Source: Pseudomonadota bacterium (GTDB taxonomy: Bacteria; Pseudomonadota; Gammaproteobacteria; Burkholderiales; Sulfuriferulaceae). From it: DNA of 64,000 nucleotides. A program made the position numbers and the translations under genes. Shown here in pieces: positions 1 through 9,565 of the stretch. The notes beneath the pieces were generated by a model. The model was not told where the DNA came from and made no database searches. It saw only the letters and a list, made by a program, of their open reading frames with translations. The stretch is taken from NCBI GenBank assembly GCA_021801025.1, contig JAJYYK010000005.1:1-64000 (forward strand), given 5' to 3'. Each line of letters opens with the position of its first letter. Within the stretch, counting starts at the first letter, position 1.

Positions 1-157
1 GTGCTTCAGCCGCAGCTGCCGCCGCAGCTTGATCAGCCGCCGCTTTTTCAGCCGCAGCACGTGCCGCATCGGCTTGCGCTGTGTCCACCTTGGCAGGGGT
101 TGACGCGCAACCCGCCAACAGGCCCATCACAGCCAAACTCAGTAAAGTCTTTTTCAT
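1..157 (-). CDS. pal: Peptidoglycan-associated lipoprotein Pal, N-terminal part (partial)
   Basis: Only the first 52 codons lie in the window. They begin MKKTLLSL, followed by a lipobox LLAGC with the acylated cysteine at residue 17, and then an Ala/Gln/Glu-rich linker. The gene sits directly downstream of tolB on the same strand, which is where pal sits in the Tol-Pal operon. Pal is an outer-membrane lipoprotein that binds peptidoglycan and TolB. The OmpA-like peptidoglycan-binding domain that would prove the identity is outside the window, so the call rests on the lipobox and synteny. Another alanine-rich lipoprotein is possible but less likely. Confidence 0.8.
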   Translation of the reverse strand, partial: MKKTLLSLAVMGLLAGCASTPAKVDTAQADAARAAAEKAAADQAAAAAAAEA

Positions 158-263
158 TTCATCATTCCCTTTTTCATTAAAAAATTAATCATTACATGAT
201 GTTTCATTAACAAACCAAATTTGCGATTTTTTAATTCACATTCACAACAACGCATTACAACGT

Positions 264-1520
264 TCAATGCCCCCAAACGGGGCTTTCCAAATTCTCATCC
301 GTATTAAACAGGCGTTCATGCGTCTTGCCATCCACAGAAACCACTGCCAATTCGCCGCGACCATTCACTACTGTTGCATAGAGTATCATTTTCCCGTTAG
401 GCGCGAAACTGGGTGACTCATCATCGTCACCACTGGTCAGCACCTGTACTTGCCCACTGGCCATATCCATAAGCGAAATATGAAATTGCCCATGCTGACG
501 CTGTACAAACACAAAACTTTTCCCATCTGGACTCCAGCGTGGCGACACGCTGTAATTGCCTTCAAAAGTCATGCGCGTCGCAGTTCCACCGCTCACGGGC
601 ATCTGATAAATTTGCGGTGAGCCGTCACGGTCAGAAGTAAACAACAGACTCTGTCCATCCGGACTCCAGTTGGGTTCCGTATCAATCCTGCCGCCAAAGG
701 TCAAGCGCTTTAAACCGGAACCATCTGCATTCATCACATACAACTGCGAGCCGTTGTCGCGCGTGAGCACCAATGCCAAACGGTTGCCATCCGGACTCCA
801 CGCCGGCGCACTGTTGCTGCCTTTAAATCTGGCCAATACAAAGCGCTTGCCAGATGACATCGACTGTTCATACACCACAGCATGTCCGCTTTCAAATGAA
901 ACATAGGCGATTTTGCTGCCATCCTTGCTCCATGCAGGAGACATAATTGGCTCTACGGACGTTAATACAGTCTGTGCATCATACCCATCCGAATCCGCAA
1001 CTTCCAGTCGGAAAGTTTTCCCCACTTTCATCACGTACATAATATGAGAACTAAAATTTCCCGGTATACCAATCAATTTTTGGTACACCACATCAGCAAT
1101 TTTGTGTGCAATAGCACGCAATTGGCTAGTATTGGCCGTATAACTGTAACCAGCCAGCTGCGTTTGTTGCACAGCATCCATTAAACGGAAACGTACATCA
1201 ATCTGTCCATCGGCTTGTGTATCAACATGTCCCAATACAAGGGCTTCGGCACCACGCGTACGCGCCACACCAAATCGTGGGTCGGTGGGTTCAACGATCG
1301 GCGGATTCAAATCACTGACATTCACCAGACTAAACTCGCCACTGCTCACCAAATCAGTACCTACCACATCAGTCATGACACGGTAAGCGTCTCCAGCACC
1401 GCCAAACGGCGAGATGGCGACCGGAATTTTACTGGTTTCCCCACCATTAATATCTATGGTTAACGCGGCTTGTGCCTGTAAAGACACGCCCAGCAACAGT
1501 AAAACAATATGCCATTTCAC
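264..1520 (-). CDS. tolB: Tol-Pal system periplasmic protein TolB
   Basis: The 418-residue protein starts with a GTG codon and a cleavable signal peptide (hydrophobic VLLLLGVSLQAQA), as expected for periplasmic TolB. The N-terminal domain is followed from about residue 190 by repeated WSPDG / WSKDG / FAPNG blades, the signature of the TolB six-bladed beta-propeller that docks Pal. Length is close to the family norm of about 430. It lies between tolA and pal with short gaps. TolB links the inner-membrane TolQRA motor to the outer membrane during envelope constriction at division. Confidence 0.96.
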   Translation of the reverse strand: MKWHIVLLLLGVSLQAQAALTIDINGGETSKIPVAISPFGGAGDAYRVMTDVVGTDLVSSGEFSLVNVSDLNPPIVEPTDPRFGVARTRGAEALVLGHVDTQADGQIDVRFRLMDAVQQTQLAGYSYTANTSQLRAIAHKIADVVYQKLIGIPGNFSSHIMYVMKVGKTFRLEVADSDGYDAQTVLTSVEPIMSPAWSKDGSKIAYVSFESGHAVVYEQSMSSGKRFVLARFKGSNSAPAWSPDGNRLALVLTRDNGSQLYVMNADGSGLKRLTFGGRIDTEPNWSPDGQSLLFTSDRDGSPQIYQMPVSGGTATRMTFEGNYSVSPRWSPDGKSFVFVQRQHGQFHISLMDMASGQVQVLTSGDDDESPSFAPNGKMILYATVVNGRGELAVVSVDGKTHERLFNTDENLESPVWGH

Positions 1521-1535
1521 AATCTGTACGCCTTT

Positions 1536-2393
1536 TTAGTGATCCTGTGGTGAAAAATGCAAATTCAATTCTCTAAACTGCCCAGCCAATACCGCATCGG
1601 GTGGCATGGGCAATGGTGATGCTTTCAATATCGCCCGACGTACTGCGTCATCGTAAACGGGTTGTCCACTTGAATGTTGTAAACTCACTTGAACGACTTC
1701 GCCTGATGGTAATACAGTGACGATAAAAATCGCTTCGGGGTTGCCTTGCAAACCTTCCGGCAAAATAATGCGACCACGAATTTTGGCTTTTATTTTATCT
1801 TCAAATTCTTGCATCATGCCAGCTTGTTGGCGCGAAAACTGGTTTGCAGTGTTCAGCGCTCGTTCCGATTGACTGCTCAATTCTGATGCTGTCTGTTGCG
1901 CCATCAATTTTTGTAATGCCACTTTGCGTTTCCCGGCGGCTATTTTTTGCTGCGCCAATTGCGCTTGCCTGATTTGTGCTTGTTGAGCCAATCTCTCTTG
2001 CACCAACTTTTCCTGCACCAACTTTTCTTGTAGCAACTTTTCCTGCGCTTTTCGTTTCAATTTATCTTGTTGTTCACGTTGCTGAGCCAATGCGATGTCG
2101 GGTTGTGCCGGCAGAACCGCTTGCGGCACTGGCAGCGGCACAGTTGTGGGGGCCTGCTGCACGGGTGCAGGTGGCTGCATGTCGGGTTGCGGTACCGGCG
2201 CCATTTCTGCAGGCGTCCACATTTCCACCGCTACCGGCGCGGCATCCTGCGTTTTCCAGTTCACGCTCAACAACATCAACACCACAAATAGCGCATGCAC
2301 CCCGAATGCCAATGCAGCGGCAGTAATGCGCAGCGATTTTGGTGTGTTCGAATGAGATAACCAGGGCGCATCCAATTTAAAGACCGGGTTCAT
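1536..2393 (-). CDS. tolA: TolA, energy-transducing Tol-Pal protein
   Basis: The 285-residue protein has one N-terminal membrane helix (about residues 25-45), a Pro-rich stretch, then a long charged Gln/Lys/Ala coiled-coil region with KLVQEKLVQERLAQQ-type repeats. It ends in a TonB/TolA C-terminal domain carrying the GNPEAIFIVTVLPSGEVVQV core. TolA spans the periplasm and couples TolQR proton-driven motion to TolB/Pal. Its ATG overlaps the tolR stop by one base (TAATG), so translational coupling is likely. It is shorter than E. coli TolA (421) because the coiled coil is shorter, which is common in betaproteobacteria. Confidence 0.94.
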   Translation of the reverse strand: MNPVFKLDAPWLSHSNTPKSLRITAAALAFGVHALFVVLMLLSVNWKTQDAAPVAVEMWTPAEMAPVPQPDMQPPAPVQQAPTTVPLPVPQAVLPAQPDIALAQQREQQDKLKRKAQEKLLQEKLVQEKLVQERLAQQAQIRQAQLAQQKIAAGKRKVALQKLMAQQTASELSSQSERALNTANQFSRQQAGMMQEFEDKIKAKIRGRIILPEGLQGNPEAIFIVTVLPSGEVVQVSLQHSSGQPVYDDAVRRAILKASPLPMPPDAVLAGQFRELNLHFSPQDH

Positions 2394-2818
2394 TATTGCT
2401 GCGACGCTGGCACCGCCAGGAGGCCCAAATGCTTGACCTGATTACGCTGCATCAAGCTCATCACTTTCATCACCACGTCATAACGAACCTGTTTGTCAGC
2501 AGCAATTACCACCGGCTGATCCGGGTTATCCGATTGTTTTTTTTCCACCCATGTCGCCAATTGCTCTTCACTCATGAAATGGTTTTGCATGTGTTGCAAT
2601 GGATCCGTGACACTCAGGCTTTTATCAGCAAGAATTGTAATTTGTGCCGGCATCACCGACACATTCCGTGCTTTGTCCACACTGGGCAAATCCACTTGTC
2701 CAGGTGTGATCATGGGTGCAGTGACCATAAAAATCACCAGCAATACCATCATCACGTCGATATAAGGCACAACGTTGATTTGCGCCATCAATCTGCGACT
2801 ACGGCGACCACTGCTCAT
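2393..2818 (-). CDS. tolR: TolR, Tol-Pal proton-channel subunit
   Basis: The 141-residue ExbD/TolR family protein has a short cytoplasmic N-terminus, a single membrane helix starting at INVVPYIDVMMVLLVIFMV, and a periplasmic domain. The Asp in YIDVMMVLL is the conserved proton-path residue of the family. The start codon overlaps the tolQ stop (ATGA), and the stop overlaps the tolA start, so the three motor genes are tightly coupled. TolR forms the stator with TolQ in the inner membrane. Confidence 0.96.
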   Translation of the reverse strand: MSSGRRSRRLMAQINVVPYIDVMMVLLVIFMVTAPMITPGQVDLPSVDKARNVSVMPAQITILADKSLSVTDPLQHMQNHFMSEEQLATWVEKKQSDNPDQPVVIAADKQVRYDVVMKVMSLMQRNQVKHLGLLAVPASQQ

Positions 2819-3504
2819 CGTTTTATGGCCTGCCGTTGCAGAATATTTGCGAACTCTTCCAGAAAGCTTTCAAACCGGTTGGCCAGTTGGTCAATTTCGC
2901 GTGCATAATGGTTGTAAGCCACTACGGCAGGAATGGCAGCAAACAAACCCATTGCTGTCGCCACCAATGCTTCTGCAATGCCGGGCGCCACATTCGCCAG
3001 GGTCGCCTGGCCCACATTTGACAAATTACGGAAGGCATTCATGATGCCCCACACCGTACCAAACAGCCCCACATAAGGGCTGACTGAGCCGACTGTCGCC
3101 AAATAAGACATATTGCTTTCCAGTGCATCCAGCTGTCGTTGAAAGCTGGCGCGCATTGCACGTCGCGTACTGTCCGCTACATCGGATGGTTCGACCCCCC
3201 CCTGATTTTTTAATTTTCCATACTCACGAAACCCTGCCGTAAATATCCTGCCCATTTCTCCGCTTTGTTCACCCTCATGGACGATACGTTCGGCCAGCTG
3301 GTTCATGTCTCCACCCTGCCAGAATACCTGTTCAAACTTGTCGGCGCGATGCTTGGCTTGGCGCAAAACAAAAAATTTAATAAAAATCTGCCACCAAGAA
3401 AGCAGGGATACGCCTAACAATATCCCGAGAACCATTTTAACCGCCACACTGGCGCCAGTGACCAGCGACAACAAAGAAGCATCTTGCAACACACCAATTT
3501 CCAC
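2815..3504 (-). CDS. tolQ: TolQ, Tol-Pal motor stator subunit
   Basis: This is a MotA/TolQ/ExbB family inner-membrane protein. It has an N-terminal helix (VLGILLGVSLLSWW), the long cytoplasmic loop, and the conserved block VGLFGTVWGIMNAF followed by GIAEALVATAMGLFAAIPAVVAYN. The reading frame is open further upstream, but that part overlaps the end of ybgC. A GTG two bases after the ybgC stop gives 229 residues, matching the roughly 230 of the family. Another GTG 12 bases later, with GGAA six bases ahead, is equally reasonable. TolQ and TolR form the proton-driven motor that energises TolA. Confidence 0.94.
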   Translation of the reverse strand: MEIGVLQDASLLSLVTGASVAVKMVLGILLGVSLLSWWQIFIKFFVLRQAKHRADKFEQVFWQGGDMNQLAERIVHEGEQSGEMGRIFTAGFREYGKLKNQGGVEPSDVADSTRRAMRASFQRQLDALESNMSYLATVGSVSPYVGLFGTVWGIMNAFRNLSNVGQATLANVAPGIAEALVATAMGLFAAIPAVVAYNHYAREIDQLANRFESFLEEFANILQRQAIKR

Positions 3505-3506
3505 GT

Positions 3507-3902
3507 TTAATCTTTCAGCAATTGTTGAACCCACTCTGGGATTATAACCGGTTTAAATGTCACTTTGTTGACACACACGACTTCTACTTCAGCATCTACC
3601 AGTAAAGTACCACACCAAATTTGCTGCGCAAAACGCATACGAAATGAGTGTAATTGTGCAATACGACAAACCACGGACAACTCATCATCGTAACGCGCAG
3701 GTTGTCGCAGTCGAAGTGAAAATTGCCGTACGACAAATTGTATACCGGCTTCATCCAGCAAGGTCTTTTGATCAACCCCTAAAGCACGCAACCATTCTGT
3801 GCGCGCACGTTCCAAAAACTTGACATAATTGGCGTGATACACCACACCCGCCGAATCAGTGTCTTCATAATAAATTCTTATTTTAAAAACAAAATCATTC
3901 AC
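3507..3902 (-). CDS. ybgC: Tol-Pal-associated acyl-CoA thioesterase YbgC
   Basis: This is a hotdog-fold thioesterase. The block [29 protein letters not shown] carries the conserved Asp of the 4HBT family, and the protein is about 131 residues long, matching the usual 134. A GTG overlapping the ruvB stop was preferred as start; an in-frame ATG at 3917 would add five residues, and neither has a strong ribosome-binding site. YbgC hydrolyses short or medium acyl-CoA or acyl-ACP and is usually the first gene of the tol-pal operon, as here. Confidence 0.93.
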   Translation of the reverse strand: MNDFVFKIRIYYEDTDSAGVVYHANYVKFLERARTEWLRALGVDQKTLLDEAGIQFVVRQFSLRLRQPARYDDELSVVCRIAQLHSFRMRFAQQIWCGTLLVDAEVEVVCVNKVTFKPVIIPEWVQQLLKD

Positions 3903-4935
3903 GTTCGCTGTCCGCATCAGGCCACAAATTTGCCGGACTCGACAAACCAAAATGCCGCCAGGCCATTGCCGTTGCCATCCGTCCACGCGGAGTACGTTGT
4001 AAATACCCCTGCTGAATCAAATAGGGTTCCAGCACATCTTCAATGGTGTCACGCGCTTCACCGATGGCTGCGGCCAAATTATCCAGACCGACAGGACCAC
4101 CCTGAAATTTTTCCAGTACTGCGCCCAGTAACTTGCGATCCATCATGTCCAGCCCAGCATGATCAACATCCAGCATGGATAACGCAGCATCCGCCACCGC
4201 TGAAGTCACTCTGCCATCTGCGCGCACCTCTGCATAATCCCGTACACGGCGCAGCAAACGGTTGGCAATACGGGGGGTACCGCGCGAACGGCGCGCAATT
4301 TCCGTCGCGCCTTCTTCGACCATGGTCATGTTCAACAACTGGGCCGAGCGCAACACGATACGGGTCAATTCCTGCGGCGAGTAAAACTCCAAACGCGCCA
4401 CAATGCCGAAACGATCCAGCAACGGGTTAGTCAACATGCCCGCTCTGGTGGTCGCGCCCACCAAAGTAAATGGGGGCAAATCGAGTTTCACCGAACGCGC
4501 TGAAGGCCCTTCGCCTATCATAATATCGAGCTGAAAATCCTCTAGCGCGGGATAAAGCATTTCCTCCACCACAGGACTCAAACGATGAATTTCATCAATA
4601 AACAGGACGTCATTCGGTTCCAGATTAGTCAGCAAGGCGGCCAAATCCCCCGCTCGCTCCAACACAGGCCCCGATGTTTGACGCAAATTCACGCCCATTT
4701 CACGCGCGACGATGTGCGCCAAAGTAGTTTTGCCCAAACCCGGCGGCCCAAACAACAGGACATGATCCAGTGCCTCGCGACGTTTGCGTGCCGCTTCAAT
4801 AAAAATGGACAGTTGTCCGCGTGCTTTTTCTTGCCCCACATATTCAGCCAGATCCCGGGGACGCAACGCTCGCTCTATCTGTTCTTCTACAGCCGCTTGT
4901 TGAGTCGGCGCAATGATGCGATCGATTTCTATCAT
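3895..4935 (-). CDS. ruvB: Holliday junction branch migration helicase RuvB
   Basis: The 346-residue AAA+ motor has Walker [10 protein letters not shown] at about residues 63-71, Walker [10 protein letters not shown] near residue 115, the sensor region [18 protein letters not shown], and the C-terminal winged-helix domain with TPRGRMAT. RuvB drives branch migration on RuvA-bound junctions. It follows ruvA by 22 bases on the same strand, completing a ruvC-ruvA-ruvB order, and overlaps ybgC by a few bases. Confidence 0.98.
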   Translation of the reverse strand: MIEIDRIIAPTQQAAVEEQIERALRPRDLAEYVGQEKARGQLSIFIEAARKRREALDHVLLFGPPGLGKTTLAHIVAREMGVNLRQTSGPVLERAGDLAALLTNLEPNDVLFIDEIHRLSPVVEEMLYPALEDFQLDIMIGEGPSARSVKLDLPPFTLVGATTRAGMLTNPLLDRFGIVARLEFYSPQELTRIVLRSAQLLNMTMVEEGATEIARRSRGTPRIANRLLRRVRDYAEVRADGRVTSAVADAALSMLDVDHAGLDMMDRKLLGAVLEKFQGGPVGLDNLAAAIGEARDTIEDVLEPYLIQQGYLQRTPRGRMATAMAWRHFGLSSPANLWPDADSERE

Positions 4936-4957
4936 GACGGCTGTTTATCAAAAAATA

Positions 4958-5542
4958 TCATGAACGCGACAACCATTTCAATGCGACGCGGATGCCGTTT
5001 TCCACATTGAGACTGACATCTGGCTGACGAATCGCTGCAGACGCTTCGCGTTCACTGTAACCCAAAGCCAACAATGCGTCATACACCTCATCGGACACCC
5101 CGCGTATTGCAGCAGCCGGAACAGCGCTTCCGCCCACTTCAGTCAATTTTCCGCGCAATTCCAATACCAGGCGTTCAGCCGTTTTACGTCCCACGCCCGG
5201 AATACGCACCAATCGCGCAAAATCTTGATGAGCAACCGCATGAGCGAGTTCCGGCGCATCCATGCCTGACAGCAAAGCCAGCGCCATTTTGGCCCCCACA
5301 CCGGTAACTTTAATCAGCTGCCGAAACACTGCCCGTTCTGCCAGCGTGGCAAAACCATAAAGCAACTGGGCATCTTCACGCACCACAAAATGCGTGAACA
5401 AACTGATTGTCTGACCCAAAGCAGGCAATTGATAAAACGTGCTCATGGGCACATCCAACTCATACCCTACGCCTGCAGCTACCTCTACCACAATTTGTGG
5501 CGGCAGTTTTTCCAATAGTTGCCCGCTGATTCTACCTATCAT
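4958..5542 (-). CDS. ruvA: Holliday junction DNA-binding protein RuvA
   Basis: The 194-residue protein begins MIGRISGQLLEK, the typical RuvA OB-fold start. It contains two helix-hairpin-helix motifs (LIKVTGVGAKMALALLSGM and LVRIPGVGRKTAERLVLEL) and ends in the small domain III with ALLALGYSEREASAAI that contacts RuvB. Length is normal (about 190-205). It lies 17 bases after ruvC and 22 bases before ruvB on the minus strand. Confidence 0.98.
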   Translation of the reverse strand: MIGRISGQLLEKLPPQIVVEVAAGVGYELDVPMSTFYQLPALGQTISLFTHFVVREDAQLLYGFATLAERAVFRQLIKVTGVGAKMALALLSGMDAPELAHAVAHQDFARLVRIPGVGRKTAERLVLELRGKLTEVGGSAVPAAAIRGVSDEVYDALLALGYSEREASAAIRQPDVSLNVENGIRVALKWLSRS

Positions 5543-5559
5543 TACGCCGATTCACCTTT

Positions 5560-6072
5560 CTACAACACCCGTCCATGGCGAACCCGCCGACCTGACCATG
5601 CTGTACTGCCCTGTATACTGTGCACATGGCACAGTGCACATGCCAGGGCATCTGCGGCATCTGGCGAAGGCGCTGACGGCAAATTTAACAAACGCATCAC
5701 CATTGCCTGTACTTGCAATTTATCCGCATGACCATTGCCCACTACTGCCTGCTTCACCTGCAAGGCGGTATATTCCGCAACGGGCAAATTTCGCAATACG
5801 GCGGCACAAATTGCCGCTCCCCGTGCTTGCCCAAGCAAAAGCGTGGATTGCGGATTAACATTCACGAACACTTTCTCTACCGCTGCCTGCGTAGGTTGAT
5901 ACATCTCGATGGCCTCGCTGAGACCAGACAAAATAATGGCCAGGCGCTGCGGCAGCTCCCCCTCTCCCGTTTTAACACAACCACTCGCCACATAGTGCGC
6001 CGACCGGTCGCGCCAATCAATCACCCCGAATCCGGTGACCCGCAAGCCTGGATCTATTCCCAATATGCGCAT
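5560..6072 (-). CDS. ruvC: Crossover junction endodeoxyribonuclease RuvC
   Basis: This is an RNase H-fold resolvase. With the start at [10 protein letters not shown] the catalytic acidic residues are Asp7, the Glu in AAVEKVFV and the Asp pair in [11 protein letters not shown]. The frame extends nine codons upstream, but homologues start at MRILGIDPG and a GGGAT stretch lies just ahead of it, so this ATG was chosen (170 residues). The C-terminal tail is short. RuvC cleaves Holliday junctions processed by RuvAB, whose genes follow immediately. Confidence 0.96.
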   Translation of the reverse strand: MRILGIDPGLRVTGFGVIDWRDRSAHYVASGCVKTGEGELPQRLAIILSGLSEAIEMYQPTQAAVEKVFVNVNPQSTLLLGQARGAAICAAVLRNLPVAEYTALQVKQAVVGNGHADKLQVQAMVMRLLNLPSAPSPDAADALACALCHVHSIQGSTAWSGRRVRHGRVL

Positions 6073-6209
6073 GAACATCCCATAGCAAAACCGCAGCATT
6101 CCGCGCTAACGAGCGAATTTTACACTTATTGGGGTAAAACTGTGGCCTAATTATGCTGTGCCATGCGTCCTTTTGCTATACTGAATGCCCCTAACCACCC
6201 CAAACCGCT

Positions 6210-7166
6210 ATGGCAGAATCTTCTTATCTTGCTCCTGCATGGTTACCCGGCGGGCATCTGCAAACCTTATATCCCTATTTTTTTTCACCCAAACCGTCAC
6301 TCCCTTACCGTCGTGAACGCTGGGAATTGCCCGATGGGGATTTTTTGGATGCGGACTGGATAGATGGCAGTCCCAGTGCACCGCTGCTGGTGTTGTTTCA
6401 TGGATTGGAAGGTAACGCGCAAGGGCACTATGCGCTTGCGCTGATGCAACAGGTACAAAAACTCGGCTGGAGTGGTGTGGTCGTACATTTTCGCGGTTGC
6501 TCCGGCACACCGAACCGGCTCGCGCGCGCCTACTTTGCTGGCGACAGCGCGGAGATTAACTGGGTATTAAACAGATTGCGTGCGCAACATTCAAGTCATT
6601 TATATGCGGCGGGGTATTCCTTGGGCGGCAATGCGTTGTTGCGCTGGCTGGGGGAGCAAGGCACGCAGGCAACAGCTGTCCTTGACGCGGCAGTGGCCGT
6701 GTCCGCACCACTGGATTTACTGGTTGCCGGTCGCACGCTTGATCAGGGTATCAACCATCTGCTGTATGTGCGTCATTTTTTACGTAGCCTCAAACACAAA
6801 ACACGCCACAAAGCCAGGCGCCATCCTGACTTGTTTAACGTTCATGCCGTCAGTCAGGCCAATACGCTGTGGGAATTTGATCAGCACTACACAGCCCCGT
6901 TACACGGCTACAAAAGTGCCGATGATTATTGGACCCGCGCCGCCAGCTTACCTGTACTCCAACACATCGCTGTTCCCACATTACTTATTAATGCCAGAAA
7001 TGATCCTTTTTTACCGGGTCACACCTTACCCAGGACCAACCAGGTCTCAGCCAGCGTTACCCTGGATTTTCCTGCCCAAGGCGGTCATGTTGGGTTTGTT
7101 TCCGGGCATTTCCCGGGGCATGTCCGGTGGTTGTCAACCCGCATCGTGACATTTCTTGCTCAATAG
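6210..7166 (+). CDS. YheT-family alpha/beta hydrolase
   Basis: The 318-residue protein starts MAESSYLAPAWLPGGHLQTLYP, characteristic of the YheT/ABHD family. The nucleophile elbow is GYSLGG with Ser at about residue 137. An oxyanion-region HGLEGN motif lies at about 64-69, an Asp in NARNDPFLP near 260, and a His in GGHVGFV near 290. The family includes lipid or short-chain esterases; the substrate here is unknown. It is divergent from ruvC and separated from the next gene by a promoter-like gap, so it is probably monocistronic. Confidence 0.9.
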   Translation: MAESSYLAPAWLPGGHLQTLYPYFFSPKPSLPYRRERWELPDGDFLDADWIDGSPSAPLLVLFHGLEGNAQGHYALALMQQVQKLGWSGVVVHFRGCSGTPNRLARAYFAGDSAEINWVLNRLRAQHSSHLYAAGYSLGGNALLRWLGEQGTQATAVLDAAVAVSAPLDLLVAGRTLDQGINHLLYVRHFLRSLKHKTRHKARRHPDLFNVHAVSQANTLWEFDQHYTAPLHGYKSADDYWTRAASLPVLQHIAVPTLLINARNDPFLPGHTLPRTNQVSASVTLDFPAQGGHVGFVSGHFPGHVRWLSTRIVTFLAQ

Positions 7167-7387
7167 CTGAATCGCGACGGGATTTTTACGTGATGACCTT
7201 ATCATTGCCTTAACGATGTTTTTATTTTTTATAAACGTCCATAGCGAGTTTATGCTAATATCAATAGCAATTTGTTTTTCTATTATAATCAAACGATAAA
7301 TCCCTTTTAAAATGCTTGTATTTTCACCCGGCTGGGTGTCACCCTTACCCATGGCACCCGTACTCTACCTCTTTTAAGGCTATATAT
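7167..7387 (+). promoter_or_regulatory. Intergenic region with a promoter-like -10 element before the urea transporter/M23 gene
   Basis: This AT-rich stretch separates the YheT-like hydrolase from the transporter-peptidase gene. A perfect TATAAT lies at 7284-7289; no convincing -35 hexamer stands at the ideal distance. An AAGG at 7376-7379 sits eight bases before the TTG at 7388 and supports that start. The stretch is the most likely promoter of the six-gene run that follows. The promoter assignment is inference from base composition and position. Confidence 0.45.
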
Positions 7388-9565
7388 TTGTCACGATTTT
7401 TGCGCCAACATTTTATCCAACTGAGCGAAGAAATCGCACGCGGCTATGCTTGGGTATCTTTGTTACCTTCATGGAAGGCAGGAGTTTTTTTAATGTTACT
7501 GACTTTTCTCGAACCCAGGATGGGGATAAGTGGGTTGGTCGGAGCATTGTTCGCATGGTACGCTGGAATGATCGCTGGTGCCGATACCGGAGAACGCCCC
7601 GTGTGCGTATTTAATGGCTTGCTAACGGGGCTATTCGTGGCTCACACCTGGACGATAGGTGTCAGTGTGATGGCATTGGTGATGTTGGGTGGTGTATTTT
7701 CAGGCTGGTTGCCCGTGGTGTTTGGTCGTTTGGCTTGGGCCATGGTGCGATTGCCGATACTGAGTCTTCCGTTTGCTCAAGTGTCCATTCTTACCGCAGC
7801 GGCAGGGGAAAGCCTGTCCACCTTGCATACTGTTGCGTATGTGGCGCCTCCCGCTTTGTTCGGCACCCAAATCGATCGGTACTTCAGTGCGTTCGGCAAT
7901 TTGTTTTTTATGCCGAATCCGTACATCGGCCTGCTTATTCTCGCGCTGCTGTTTATTTTTTCACGCTATTATATTCTTGTTTCAGCGTTTGCTTACGCCG
8001 CTGCCATGCTGTGGCTCAATTTACTCGGTGCTGCTCCCGAATACCTCGCCGGCACTGCTTGGGACAGCAATGCGATACTGGCAGCGATTTTAGTGGGCGG
8101 TCTGTTTGCAACACCATCTGTTATTAGCTTTATGCTCGCTATCCTGGCCGCGTTGATCGCCGCCTGGCTGTCTTTGGCATTTGGTCGCATGTTGGGCGTT
8201 GCTCACTTGCTACCCTTTTCTATCCCTTTTGTGATGTCGGCATGGTTAGTACTGTATGCCGCAGTGCGGAACGCACGCATGTCCAACCATTTTAATTTAC
8301 TGTTGCCCGACTATCCCGAACGTACCCATGAACGCACAAGTATTGCCCGTGCCCGCATTGGTAATCCTGAGAGCATTCCCCTGGCCTTACCCTTTATGGG
8401 AGAGTGGGCCGTTTCACAAGGGTTCTCCGGCGAGCATACCCACAGAGGGATATGGCGACATGCGCTTGATTTTATCGTGATGAAACAAGGGAAAAGTTTC
8501 ATTAAGCAAGGTAGGGATTTAGAAGATTTTTACTGTTACAATTTACCGGTGCTGTCTCCTGCTTATGGACAAATATGGCACACAGTCAATGATGTGCCTG
8601 ACAATTTACCTGGAGAAGTCAATATAGCCGCCAATTGGGGAAATTATGTGCTGATACGGCTACATGATGGTAAATTCGCACTGGTTGCCCACCTCAAACC
8701 GGGCTCCATTTCGGTTTATCCTGGCGCTTGGGTCAAACCTGGCGATCTGCTGGGGCGCTGTGGCAATTCAGGCCGTTCACCGCAACCGCACATCCACCTC
8801 CATCTGCAAGTAACCGACTTAATGGGCTCACCAACCTTCCCTTTTCATTTGGCCGGTGTACTCATCGCTCAACATGAGGCAGATCCACCACAATTTGAAC
8901 TGGCCTCCGTGCCGCAGGCTTCTACCTTTCTAAAATCCGCTACTGAAGGTGATGTACGCCCTTTTTATCTGTTAGCCAACAGGGGGATGCGTTACACCGT
9001 CACTCACGACAATCACCTCACCGTAAACTGGAGTTTGCACTGCGAAATTGATTTGCTGGGACAGTTCAGTTTGGTGTCCAGCACTGGTGGACGATGCAGA
9101 GTTGAATCGACTTGGGCTGTATTTTCATGTTTCGAGCGCGACGAGCATACCGACCTTTTTCTGGATATGTGGCTGCTGGCCTGTGGCTACACCCCCGTGT
9201 CATATCAAGTAGAACGTTGGCAAGATTTAAGCCCTGCACGTTTATTACTTCACGGGAACGCAAAATATCTGACAAAGCTGTTGTGGCCTTTGGCCTCATT
9301 TGCGGACAGCAAATTTCAACGCCATTGGGATGAAAATGCGCAAGGCTGGCGCCAAAATGGGTACCACCGTCAACGCTTACTCGGAAATCAAGTTTGCACC
9401 GAAGCTTTAATCTCGCCCCAATTGGGTTGCACCCACTTAAATGCCACTTTAAATGATCTGGATTACCACTTTGAGGTGACCGGTTCTTTTCAACGCGCCG
9501 ATATTGGCGTACCCGCATGGGAAGTACCCGTGCACCTTTCCACCACCCCCAGGAGCATACGATGA
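7388..9565 (+). CDS. Urea transporter domain fused to M23-type metallopeptidase
   Basis: The roughly 725-residue protein has two halves. The N-terminal half (about residues 20-300) is a polytopic membrane domain resembling bacterial urea transporters, with FLEPRMGISGLVGALFAW and a duplicated architecture containing NPYIGLLIL. The C-terminal half carries a LytM/M23-like fold: RHALDF (His and Asp at about 358 and 361), LVAHLKPGSISVYPGAWVKPGDLLGRCGNSG, and PHIHLHLQ (His at about 468-472), matching the HxH zinc ligands. The first motif is HxxD rather than the usual HxxxD. M23 enzymes cut peptidoglycan cross-bridges. A TTG with AAGG eight bases upstream was chosen as start; the frame is open to 7316. 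The stop overlaps the next start (ATGA). Confidence 0.82.
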   Translation: MSRFLRQHFIQLSEEIARGYAWVSLLPSWKAGVFLMLLTFLEPRMGISGLVGALFAWYAGMIAGADTGERPVCVFNGLLTGLFVAHTWTIGVSVMALVMLGGVFSGWLPVVFGRLAWAMVRLPILSLPFAQVSILTAAAGESLSTLHTVAYVAPPALFGTQIDRYFSAFGNLFFMPNPYIGLLILALLFIFSRYYILVSAFAYAAAMLWLNLLGAAPEYLAGTAWDSNAILAAILVGGLFATPSVISFMLAILAALIAAWLSLAFGRMLGVAHLLPFSIPFVMSAWLVLYAAVRNARMSNHFNLLLPDYPERTHERTSIARARIGNPESIPLALPFMGEWAVSQGFSGEHTHRGIWRHALDFIVMKQGKSFIKQGRDLEDFYCYNLPVLSPAYGQIWHTVNDVPDNLPGEVNIAANWGNYVLIRLHDGKFALVAHLKPGSISVYPGAWVKPGDLLGRCGNSGRSPQPHIHLHLQVTDLMGSPTFPFHLAGVLIAQHEADPPQFELASVPQASTFLKSATEGDVRPFYLLANRGMRYTVTHDNHLTVNWSLHCEIDLLGQFSLVSSTGGRCRVESTWAVFSCFERDEHTDLFLDMWLLACGYTPVSYQVERWQDLSPARLLLHGNAKYLTKLLWPLASFADSKFQRHWDENAQGWRQNGYHRQRLLGNQVCTEALISPQLGCTHLNATLNDLDYHFEVTGSFQRADIGVPAWEVPVHLSTTPRSIR

